From contig CAXXXL010000003.1 in NCBI GenBank assembly GCA_963666505.2, forward strand, positions 1-64,000: 64,000 bases of DNA. Direction: 5' to 3'. The stretch is from JABGQS01 sp963666505. GTDB lineage: Bacteria > Bacillota > Clostridia > Christensenellales > SZUA-584. The notes beneath the pieces were generated by a model. That model did no database searches, was not told the DNA's origin, and worked only from the letters and a program-made list of their open reading frames with translations. Made by a program: the position numbers and the translations under genes. Positions 1 to 6,816 of this stretch are shown piece after piece (position 1 is the stretch's first letter; each line of letters opens with the position of its first letter).

Positions 1-1
1 C

Positions 2-154
2 ACAGTCGAGCCTACAGTTCAGCCGACGCAGCCTGCAGCCACACCGCAGGATACAGTCTCAGCAGAGCGGACCAAGGAGGAACTCGAAGAACTAAGCGAA
101 GCCCTAGAAGCCCTTACAGGAGGGGATTTTTCAGATATCGACTATTCTGAATAG
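2..154 (+). CDS. C-terminal end of an unidentified protein (5' truncated by window edge)
   Basis: An open frame enters at the left edge and stops with TAG at 152-154. The visible 50 residues are a Pro/Thr/Gln-rich stretch followed by an acidic segment (EELEELSEALEAL) ending in DYSE. This is a hydrophilic low-complexity tail and carries no recognisable domain, so the function cannot be named. A hairpin terminator follows 21 bases later, which supports this being the real 3' end of a gene. Confidence 0.6.
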   Translation, partial: TVEPTVQPTQPAATPQDTVSAERTKEELEELSEALEALTGGDFSDIDYSE

Positions 155-175
155 TCATTCAAGCTTATTGCATAG

Positions 176-198
176 ACAGGCGCATAAGCCTGTTTTTG
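176..198 (+). terminator. Rho-independent terminator
   Basis: A stem ACAGGC/GCCTGT with a six-base loop is followed directly by a T5 run. It lies just after the upstream partial gene and before the Crp/Fnr gene. Confidence 0.65.
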
Positions 199-288
199 TT
201 TGCCGGAAAACACCGCCGTACATAAAGGGGTGCTCTTTTTATGATTTTATGATAATATATGAACCAGAGAAAAGAACGGAGAGCCGCA

Positions 289-926
289 ATGAGCAATGAC
301 ATATTCAAAATATTTGCCGCACTTGACCAGCTTACTTTGAAGGACAAAGAATTGTTAAAATCGCATTCGGTAATAAGACAGTTTAAATAAAGGTCAGCTT
401 ATGGTCGGCGATTATAAAAGGTGCAGCGGGATACCGTTTGTGCTGAGCGGCAGCATCCGCCTTTTCAGAACTTCTGAAACGGGCAAAGACTTAACACTGT
501 ATAAGATAAGAGCGGGCGAGATATGCGTTCTTGCAGCAGTCTGCGCATATGCCAACCTCGAATACGACTTTACCGCAGAAGCGCTTGAAGGAAAGCGAGC
601 TTTGCGTACTTTCCACCGAAAGCTTCAACCGCCTTACGCAGAGCAGCCCGGTTTTCAGAGAGTTCATATTCTCCAACCTTGCCGACAAGCTTATAATGGC
701 TCTAAATACCATAGAATTTCTGCAGTTCCCAAGCATTGAAGACAAAATTAAGAACTACCTGGAACGCTCTGCCGGTTCGGATATGGTCGTGCAGACAACT
801 CACGAAACCATAGCCAAAGACATCGGCTCATCAAGGGAAGTCGTCAGCCGCAAGCTTAAAGAGCTTGAATCTCAGGGGAATCTTGTCCTTAAAAGAGGAA
901 AAATCAAATTAATCAAAAAAATTTGA
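289..926 (+). pseudogene. Crp/Fnr-family transcriptional regulator, disrupted by two frameshifts
   Basis: Three overlapping frames together encode one Crp/Fnr protein of about 212 residues. The ATG at 289 follows GGAG and gives 33 residues ending IRQFK, then TAA at 388. Removing one T near 388 restores the family's K-K-G-Q motif and joins the cyclic-nucleotide-type beta roll (GIPFVLSGSIRLFR). Near 585-593, one base too many breaks ..TAEALE/ESELCVLS... The last frame carries the long dimer helix and a C-terminal winged HTH with the recognition motif SSREVVSRKLKELE. No Fnr cysteine set is seen in the N-terminus. It is upstream of trxA and a ferredoxin gene, with a TGTGA/TCACA palindrome between, so a redox regulator is likely. 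The indels sit in short runs and may be sequencing errors rather than decay. Confidence 0.8.
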
Positions 927-932
927 TGTTTG

Positions 933-947
933 TGTGATAAAGTCACA
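933..947. promoter_or_regulatory. Crp/Fnr-type operator upstream of trxA
   Basis: TGTGA-TAAAG-TCACA is a perfect interrupted palindrome with Crp/Fnr half-sites. It lies in the 104-base gap between the regulator gene and trxA, about 35-45 bases upstream of plausible -10 sequences (around 969-980). This position suits activation of the trxA-ferredoxin transcript by the adjacent regulator. The N5 spacer is one base shorter than the classical N6 CRP site. Confidence 0.6.
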
Positions 948-1030
948 TTATTATCGCTCTATTTATCGTATCCTTATATCAGAAAAGAGCAAAACAAACA
1001 AAAAGGCTCGAGATGAAAGGATGATATAAA

Positions 1031-1361
1031 ATGTTACAATTAACAAAAGATAATTTTAAGGCTACTATAGAACAGAACGAGAAACCGGTAAATAGTTGAC
1101 TTTTGGGCACCGTGGTGCGGACCTTGTAGAATGCTTACACCCATAATGGAGAATATAGATTCAGAATTCAAAGATGACGTTATCGTAGCAAAGGTCAACG
1201 TGGACGAAGAGATGGAGCTTGCACAGGCATTTCGGATCATGAGCATCCCGAACGTTATAATCTTCGACGAAGGCAAAGTCGCAGACAACTCTGTGGGCGT
1301 TCGTGACAAGAGTTATTACACAAACCATCTTAACCGTCTTGTTCAGTCAAAGACAGCATAG
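1031..1361 (+). pseudogene. trxA: Thioredoxin, single-base frameshift after residue 20
   Basis: The ATG at 1031 follows AAAGGATG and starts MLQLTKDNFKAT. The frame hits TGA right after EKPVNS. Dropping one A in the run at 1090-1093 gives EKPVIVDFWAPWCGPCR, the canonical thioredoxin active site (WCGPC), and continues through the cis-Pro region (SIPNVIIF) to the stop at 1361. The restored protein is about 110 residues, normal for thioredoxin. Thioredoxin reduces disulfides in the cytoplasm; with the ferredoxin behind it, it forms a small redox operon. Whether the extra A is real or an assembly error cannot be decided here. Confidence 0.85.
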
Positions 1362-1373
1362 GGAAGTTTTATA

Positions 1374-1559
1374 ATGAACATCACAGTAAACGCATACAGC
1401 TGCCCTCAGAACCACCCTTGCCCGGTTATCAATTTCTGTCCGGTAGACGCAATAACTCAAGAGGGCTTTGGGCTTCCAAAAGTGGATAAAGAAAAGTGCA
1501 TTGAATGCATGAAATGCACAAAAGTATGCTCATCATTTTCGGTTGACGCAAGCGATTAG
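1374..1559 (+). CDS. Small 4Fe-4S ferredoxin-like protein
   Basis: A 61-residue protein starts 12 bases after the thioredoxin stop, with GGAAG as ribosome site. It has an N-terminal Cys group (SCPQNHPCPVINFCP) and a C-terminal CIECMKCTKVC motif. The second group is a standard [4Fe-4S] ligand set (CxxCxxCxxxC); the CP in the first could complete one cluster. It is likely a small electron carrier in the cytoplasm, co-transcribed with thioredoxin. The partner enzyme is unknown. Confidence 0.75.
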   Translation: MNITVNAYSCPQNHPCPVINFCPVDAITQEGFGLPKVDKEKCIECMKCTKVCSSFSVDASD

Positions 1560-1617
1560 CTCCTCCATCAGTACCCAATGGAGAGGACCAAAATATCTTA
1601 ACCTCCAAACAAGGAAA

Positions 1618-1647
1618 AGCGCACCTCACGGCAGGGTGTGCTTTTTT
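1618..1647 (+). terminator. Terminator after the redox operon
   Basis: Stem AGCGCACC/GGTGTGCT (one G-U pair) with an eight-base loop, followed by T6. It overlaps the 3' end of the convergent methyltransferase gene. Confidence 0.7.
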
Positions 1648-2240
1648 GCTGCGCTTTTCTTTTTTGTTCCGGATATCATATACAGCGCTTGAGAATCTTC
1701 TATCTCATCTATATCGAAAAAGGGCTCGAACCATTCCTTTTCCTTGTCAGCGTCTTTGAGCGCCATACTGACTCCTTTTTCTTTTTTACCTTTGTGAACG
1801 CCGTTTATTATATGGCGTCCCTGTCCGTGTGCAATTACAAACCTTCCACCGCTACCCAGTACATCATGTATCTTCTTTGCAAGCGCCACCTTATCAAAAA
1901 AATGTGGATATGAGTTATACAGCACCGCCCTGTCAAAACCGTCTTCTTTAAGACAGAAAAAATCTTGTGCTTCTACTCTCAGCCTCTCGTCGCAGAACTT
2001 GCTTCTCGCTATCTTAGCCATAGCATCACAGGCATCCACGCCCACCAATATAGACGGTTGTCTTTCAAGTATGTGCTCAAAAAGCACTCCCGTTCCACAG
2101 GCAATATCCACCACTCTGTGGCCTTCAGATATTTCGCAGACATCTATTATGCTGTTTATCTTCTCCGGGTCTGCGCAAAGATGATCATCCCAGCTTTGCG
2201 CAAGGCTCTCGAAATATTCTCTTATTTTCTCTAAGCTCAT
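1626..2240 (-). CDS. Class I SAM-dependent methyltransferase
   Basis: This 204-residue protein has the SAM-binding motif I VVDIACGTGVL near residue 44, an acidic residue at the end of strand 2 (VGVDAC), and the strand-4 region DRAVLYNSYPHF. The layout matches the UbiE/Methyltransf_11 fold. The C-terminus is Lys-rich (TKKKSAAKK). The substrate cannot be deduced; neighbours give no pathway. It converges on the redox operon and its end overlaps that operon's terminator. Confidence 0.8.
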   Translation of the reverse strand: MSLEKIREYFESLAQSWDDHLCADPEKINSIIDVCEISEGHRVVDIACGTGVLFEHILERQPSILVGVDACDAMAKIARSKFCDERLRVEAQDFFCLKEDGFDRAVLYNSYPHFFDKVALAKKIHDVLGSGGRFVIAHGQGRHIINGVHKGKKEKGVSMALKDADKEKEWFEPFFDIDEIEDSQALYMISGTKKKSAAKKHTLP

Positions 2241-2310
2241 TATTTGTTTCTCTCGTATAAAAATATATATGATACCAATGGCTATTTATATCATTTTAAC
2301 GGCGATTGTG

Positions 2311-3228
2311 TCAATTGTCCTTGCTGTTCCGTATGGCAGTTTTAAGCTGAATCTCCGACAATATAACGCTGCCCATTATTATAATACCGCCGATTACTAT
2401 GTTTATCCTGAAAGCCTCAAGACCAAGTACGATAGCAAATAAAGATCCGAACAGGCTCTCGGACGACATCAGTATGGCAGCTTTGGAAGGCTGTGCAATG
2501 GTCTGCGCCCACGTCTGCAGGAAATAGCATACGGCGGTGCTGAAAACGCCGACATACACTATTGCCGGCAGGCCTTTTGCCCAGTCTATGTTCAGTTCTG
2601 AAGGCCGCTCGAATATAAAAAACATGGCTGTGCCCAGCACAGCGCTAACAAAAAGCTGTATAAAAGTTATGCGTACCGGGTCCATTTCACGTGTCTTGAC
2701 GCCCAGAAAAACTATATGCACGGCAAAGCCGACAGCACACAGCATCAGAAAAACATCTCCAAGTCCAAAGGACACGAAGCTTCTATCTTTTGCGTATGTG
2801 AGCACCAGCACACCGATAAGCGTCGTAAAAACGAGTATGAACATCTTTGTCTTTGGGGCTTTACGCTTTGCTATCCATGCGACGAAAGGCACCAGTATGA
2901 CGTATACCGCAGTTATGAAAGCGGAGTTGGAAACGCTCGTTCTTATCTGCCCCAGAGTCTGTGTGAAAAAGCTGAAGAACAAAAGCGCACCTGCAATTGA
3001 GCCGTATAGAAACTCCCTGGCAGATATACTGATAATGCGCTTAAAGCGCAGCACAAAAACTATCAGTGCGCCTATTGTAAAACGCAGTGAGATAATCAGC
3101 GCCGGCGGCATCCCTGAATCGAGAGAATACTGAACCGCAACAAAGCCTGCTCCCCAAAGAACAGCAACAAACAGAAGCGAAATATCCGCCAGCCTTATTC
3201 TCTTTTCCGACAATGTGTTGTTTGACAC
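2311..3228 (-). CDS. EamA/DMT-family transporter
   Basis: A membrane protein of about 305 residues with ten predicted hydrophobic helices in two EamA repeats. Typical signatures are LLFVAVLWGAGFVAVQYSL at the start and ALIISLRFTIGALIVFVLR in helix 2. The family exports amino acids, nucleosides or other small metabolites through the cytoplasmic membrane; the substrate is not visible. The frame is open further, to a GTG at 3258, but the best ribosome site (AAGGAAG) precedes TTG at 3231 and GTG at 3228, so an internal start is preferred. Confidence 0.8.
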   Translation of the reverse strand: MSNNTLSEKRIRLADISLLFVAVLWGAGFVAVQYSLDSGMPPALIISLRFTIGALIVFVLRFKRIISISAREFLYGSIAGALLFFSFFTQTLGQIRTSVSNSAFITAVYVILVPFVAWIAKRKAPKTKMFILVFTTLIGVLVLTYAKDRSFVSFGLGDVFLMLCAVGFAVHIVFLGVKTREMDPVRITFIQLFVSAVLGTAMFFIFERPSELNIDWAKGLPAIVYVGVFSTAVCYFLQTWAQTIAQPSKAAILMSSESLFGSLFAIVLGLEAFRINIVIGGIIIMGSVILSEIQLKTAIRNSKDN

Positions 3229-3309
3229 CAATGCTTCTTCCTTTTTAAAACTTCGCACAATATCATATCACACGAGCAGACAGTGTACCACAATTCATTT
3301 CAAGACAAT

Positions 3310-3342
3310 AAAAAGCCGCAGCAGATTTTAGAGAGCTGCGGC
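3310..3342 (-). terminator. Terminator of the padR operon
   Basis: On the minus strand GCCGCAGC/GCTGCGGC pairs over a 12-base loop and is followed by T5. It lies 18 bases beyond the stop of the membrane protein gene. Confidence 0.8.
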
Positions 3343-3359
3343 CTTAATTCTTTATTCCT

Positions 3360-4223
3360 CTATTCTGGCAAACTCAGCTTTTTTAGAGAACGCCGCCTCA
3401 TATACCACTTAAGAGCCTGCACACCAGCAAAGACAATGACCATAGCTATAAACTGCCAAAGCGAAGATATCATAACAACCTGCGTATCCAGAACATATCT
3501 TACCCATGCCAGTTCTCCGAAAACGTTATCCAGTAAAATAACAAGCGCTATATATGCAACACCGTATAGTATCGGCAGCAGCATCAGAAACATCCGCTTC
3601 TCGCTACGTATAGCTTTCTTCAGCAGCGGGTATATAACGAATATTATGGGTGCGAACATGATTACCGACGAAAGCCCAAGCGCACATTCGAAAAACGGCA
3701 CTATGCAAAGCTCGCTAAAGTAGAGCAGTACCTGTATGAAAACGACGAAGAATATCCCGTATTGCAACACCGAGCCAAGCTCAAACCAGAACGAGCTGCG
3801 GTAACCAAACGAGCTTTGGACCCTCTCTGCGAATTTGCCGATGTCCGGCCCCGTCACTTCCTTTGCGCTTCTTCCGCTCTGCTGAGCTTGCAGCATCAGC
3901 GAAAGCACATCCTGCTTTGTTTCTTTCATCTCCGCCTTCGAGAGCTTTGCTCCGGTTATTGCATCGCTGAATTTCTCATACGCTACAAAAAACTGTGTAT
4001 CCAGCTTTTTTACATATTTGCTTTTATGAAGCCGTCCCCATGCAAATAATCCAAACGTTAATACGGCTATGGCTATCATGCCAATGATGAACCACATCTC
4101 TGCACTCTGCACAGGCTCATTTTTGCCTGCGCTGACAGCATACAGTACAACTGTTATTATAAGCGCCGCAGACACCAGCAGCGATAATGCGATCATCCAT
4201 ACCGATTTGCGTGAAACCTTCAT
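3360..4223 (-). CDS. Multi-pass membrane protein co-transcribed with PadR
   Basis: A 287-residue protein with two N-terminal transmembrane helices (about residues 8-30 and 43-62), a soluble middle segment of about 90 residues (EKFSDAITGAKLSKAEMKET), and about four C-terminal helices. The start overlaps the PadR stop by four bases, so translation is coupled. PadR regulators commonly sit with small membrane proteins or ABC exporters that they control. I do not recognise the family and give no function. Confidence 0.7.
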   Translation of the reverse strand: MKVSRKSVWMIALSLLVSAALIITVVLYAVSAGKNEPVQSAEMWFIIGMIAIAVLTFGLFAWGRLHKSKYVKKLDTQFFVAYEKFSDAITGAKLSKAEMKETKQDVLSLMLQAQQSGRSAKEVTGPDIGKFAERVQSSFGYRSSFWFELGSVLQYGIFFVVFIQVLLYFSELCIVPFFECALGLSSVIMFAPIIFVIYPLLKKAIRSEKRMFLMLLPILYGVAYIALVILLDNVFGELAWVRYVLDTQVVMISSLWQFIAMVIVFAGVQALKWYMRRRSLKKLSLPE

Positions 4224-4549
4224 ACCTCTACCTCCCCAAGCACTTTCCCAACTATTCCGCTTGTCTTCTTCCAGCTTTCAATAAACCCTTCAAGAGCCAA
4301 ACTTCCCTGCTTTGTCAGCGAATAATACTTCCTTGGCGGACCAAGCTTCGAGCTTCTTTTCTCGAAGGAAATGTCCCCTTTTTTCTCCAGCCGATTCAAT
4401 ATAGGATATACCGTAGCTTCGGAAATATCTGCAAACCCCAGTACACGTAAAAGCTCTACCACTCTGTATCCATAGCTATGTTCCTTTTGCAGCACTGCAA
4501 GAATACAGCCTTCGAGTATACCCTTTATCATCTGTGTATCCGACGCCAT
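4220..4549 (-). CDS. PadR-family transcriptional repressor
   Basis: This 109-residue protein is a PadR winged helix: KGILEGCILAVLQKEHSYGYRVVELL (helices 1-2), SEATVYPILNRLEKKGDI (recognition helix and turn), and PPRKYYSLTKQG (wing). It lacks the longer second domain of PadR subgroup 1, so it is the short subgroup-2 type. The ATG at 4549 is chosen because GGAGGTGAG precedes it at good spacing; an in-frame ATG upstream at 4573 lies inside the operator. The promoter region carries two palindromes, so it probably represses itself and the downstream membrane protein. Confidence 0.85.
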   Translation of the reverse strand: MASDTQMIKGILEGCILAVLQKEHSYGYRVVELLRVLGFADISEATVYPILNRLEKKGDISFEKRSSKLGPPRKYYSLTKQGSLALEGFIESWKKTSGIVGKVLGEVEV

Positions 4550-4563
4550 GCTCTCACCTCCAC

Positions 4564-4620
4564 TACTATGCATTACATAGTATCTAGTCCGAGTATAGCA
4601 TAGCTACTATGTATTGTCAA
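4564..4620 (-). promoter_or_regulatory. padR promoter with two operator palindromes
   Basis: On the minus strand TTGACA (4615-4620) and TATACT (4592-4597) are separated by 17 bases, a near-consensus sigma-A promoter. Two palindromes overlay it: CATAG-CTA-CTATG (4599-4611) in the -35/-10 spacer and TACTATG-N5-CATAGTA (4564-4582) at the transcript start. The outer copies of TACATAGTA/TACTATGTA are perfect inverted 9-mers 31 bases apart. This is a typical arrangement for repression by PadR. Confidence 0.8.
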
Positions 4621-4634
4621 GTAGCGTTTATATT

Positions 4635-4663
4635 TTGCATTCCTGCTTTTACAGTGGTATAAT
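4635..4663 (+). promoter_or_regulatory. Promoter of the LRR surface protein gene
   Basis: TTGCAT and TATAAT are separated by 17 bases. It is divergent from the padR promoter, whose -35 lies only 15 bases away, so PadR could influence both. Confidence 0.65.
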
Positions 4664-4748
4664 TAAAATACATTTTTATTGCTTCAACAAGCCCGTTTTT
4701 TAATCAAATAAATATATTATATTGTGCCGCTGCGCAGGAGGTAGTGTT

Positions 4749-6530
4749 GTGAAAAGATCTCAATTCATAATCGTTCTAATTGTAATAGTCCTTGTCGTTT
4801 CTCTGGTCGGAGTCGGAGTCTCCTACTCCGCTTCGCCGCCTGAGCCAAACGCAGACCAGCCCGAGTTTGCCGGGCGGCCAACATTTATTCCGTTCTCGCC
4901 CTTCCCTACGTTGCCCAGCCTTGTTGCAGACATACCCGACCCAAACCTTGACGAAGCTCTGCATCAGGAACTTGGAAAGCCGATGTCTCAGAACATTTAT
5001 TATATGGAGCTGGCAGGCATTACAGGTACGCTTTATTTAGACAATAAAGATATTTCAGATGCTCAGGGTGTACAATACTGCACCAGCATAACCGGGCTTA
5101 GCATGCAGAACAACAATCTTACATCCATGCCGGATTTCACTTATACGACGGGGCTTACAAATATCTCACTGCAGTACAATGACTTTACCGAGTTCCCCTT
5201 AGGGCTTAGCAGTGCACCCAATCTCTCGGCAGTAAACTTAAGCAACAACCCTATCACCTCAGTTGGTGCAGGAATATCTGCCTTTAGCAGCCTTGATAAA
5301 TTGTGGCTCGAATCATGCAGCTTCTCGTCTTTCCCGGAAGCGCTGACCACGCTGCCCAACTTAACGGAACTGCGGCTCAACGACAATACTCTTAGTTCAG
5401 TTCCTTCGAGCATAAACAGCCTTAACGACCTAAGAGTTCTTTACCTTAACAACACCGGCCTCAGTTCACTGCCCGACCAGCTTTACACGATGTCGTCTAT
5501 CAAAACGCTGAGCCTCGATGACAACAATCTAGATTCCCTATCTACAGCTATTTCGGGCATGAATCACCTACAATACCTAATGATAAGTAGAAACAACCTT
5601 GAAGCGCTTCCGGAAGAGCTGTTTGAGATTTCTAGTTTCATATCGCTGATAGCAAACGAAAACAGCCTCTATAGCCTGCCGGACAACATCGGTACATGCT
5701 GTGCTATAGAGCAGATCACAGCCAGGCAGAACAGGATAACAAGACTTCCGGTCAACATAGGCGACGCATCAAACCTCTATCTACTGGACGTTATGGTAAA
5801 CCGTATACGGGAGCTGCCCAGCAGCTTTGACGACAAAGCATATGATTTTATAAACGTGGAATTTAATTTCATCGATATGACACCAGGTTCAGATTCGCGC
5901 ACTTTAATGGACAACACCACCAGCTTCACCAAATATTTCGAGCGGCAGCTTAAACCGATAGAAGAAGTTACCGCGACCCCCAGCGATACAAGTATACTCT
6001 TAGAATGGGACGCAGGAACTAATGGTTCAAGCGGCGGCGCAACGTGGAACGTAGACAGTTATAACGTGTATCTGAGCGATTCGTACATCAAGCTCGAAGA
6101 GCTTCTGCCTACCGAGCTTTCTTATGAACACACCGGCCTTACGCCTGAAACGACCTATCTCTATCATGTAGGCGTAGACTATCACGTAGTTGTGCCTTCC
6201 CACAGCATCGACACTATAATACGAGCGTATACAGATGTCGAGCCGACTACTCTTTCGGCTATAGAAGCTTCTCCCTCACCAACCACAACGACAACCGCAG
6301 AAAGCGAAACTCCGACGAGCGTGCCCGAAGAGACCGAAGTCGTAGAAGTATCTGAAACACCAAGTGCTGTGGAAATAGATGTGACGGATGAGGGCTATCC
6401 CGGGCTTCCTATCTGGGCGATAATAGTGATATGCGTTCTTGGCGCAGGCGTTATTGCCACCGGTGCAACACTGATAATATTCAAAGTCAAAGGAAATAAA
6501 AAGAAAGCTGATTTCCAGAAGAGAGCATAG
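4749..6530 (+). CDS. Leucine-rich-repeat and fibronectin-III surface protein
   Basis: Starts with GTG at 4749, seven bases after AGGAGG. The 593-residue product has an N-terminal signal/anchor helix (about residues 6-27), then roughly a dozen leucine-rich repeats of 22-24 residues (LxxLxLxxNxLxxLP, about 85-375), a fibronectin type III domain (about 395-490; SILLEWDAGTNGSSG, TTYLYHVGVDY), a Thr/Ser/Glu-rich stalk, and a C-terminal transmembrane helix followed by a Lys-rich tail. There is no LPXTG motif, so it is membrane-anchored with the LRR domain outside. LRRs bind proteins or glycans; the ligand is unknown. It stands alone between a promoter and a strong terminator. Confidence 0.85.
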   Translation: MKRSQFIIVLIVIVLVVSLVGVGVSYSASPPEPNADQPEFAGRPTFIPFSPFPTLPSLVADIPDPNLDEALHQELGKPMSQNIYYMELAGITGTLYLDNKDISDAQGVQYCTSITGLSMQNNNLTSMPDFTYTTGLTNISLQYNDFTEFPLGLSSAPNLSAVNLSNNPITSVGAGISAFSSLDKLWLESCSFSSFPEALTTLPNLTELRLNDNTLSSVPSSINSLNDLRVLYLNNTGLSSLPDQLYTMSSIKTLSLDDNNLDSLSTAISGMNHLQYLMISRNNLEALPEELFEISSFISLIANENSLYSLPDNIGTCCAIEQITARQNRITRLPVNIGDASNLYLLDVMVNRIRELPSSFDDKAYDFINVEFNFIDMTPGSDSRTLMDNTTSFTKYFERQLKPIEEVTATPSDTSILLEWDAGTNGSSGGATWNVDSYNVYLSDSYIKLEELLPTELSYEHTGLTPETTYLYHVGVDYHVVVPSHSIDTIIRAYTDVEPTTLSAIEASPSPTTTTTAESETPTSVPEETEVVEVSETPSAVEIDVTDEGYPGLPIWAIIVICVLGAGVIATGATLIIFKVKGNKKKADFQKRA

Positions 6531-6543
6531 CGAACTTTAGACA

Positions 6544-6574
6544 ACACAACCACCGGCTGTGCCGGTGGTTGTGT
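6544..6574 (+). terminator. Strong hairpin after the LRR gene
   Basis: ACACAACCACCGGC pairs perfectly over 14 bases with its complement around a TGT loop. The following bases are T-rich but have no long T run. Confidence 0.75.
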
Positions 6575-6759
6575 TTGTATTAAATCTCTTTCTTTATCTT
6601 AATATATCAAGTTTACGAAAAGCCCTAGACAATAAATGAGCTTCAGAATTCTACAAGCCGGAAAATACAGAGCATGGCAGGCTTTGAAAGGATAATTTCG
6701 CAGGAAGAAACTTTCCATCAGACAGTAGACTTCTGATACTGTCAGAATTTTTTGCAACC

Positions 6760-6798
6760 AAAAAGCCGCACGAGATATAAAAGTGTCTCATGCGGCTT
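6760..6798 (-). terminator. alaS terminator
   Basis: On the minus strand AAGCCGCATGAGACA pairs with an almost complementary arm (one G-U or mismatch) and is followed by T5. It lies 18 bases beyond the alaS stop. Confidence 0.8.
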
Positions 6799-6816
6799 GC
6801 AAATTACCGGCAGATT

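Noticed and set aside
2537..3133. Plus-strand frame of 198 residues
   Set aside because: It is the antisense of the DMT transporter gene and shows no protein-like motif.
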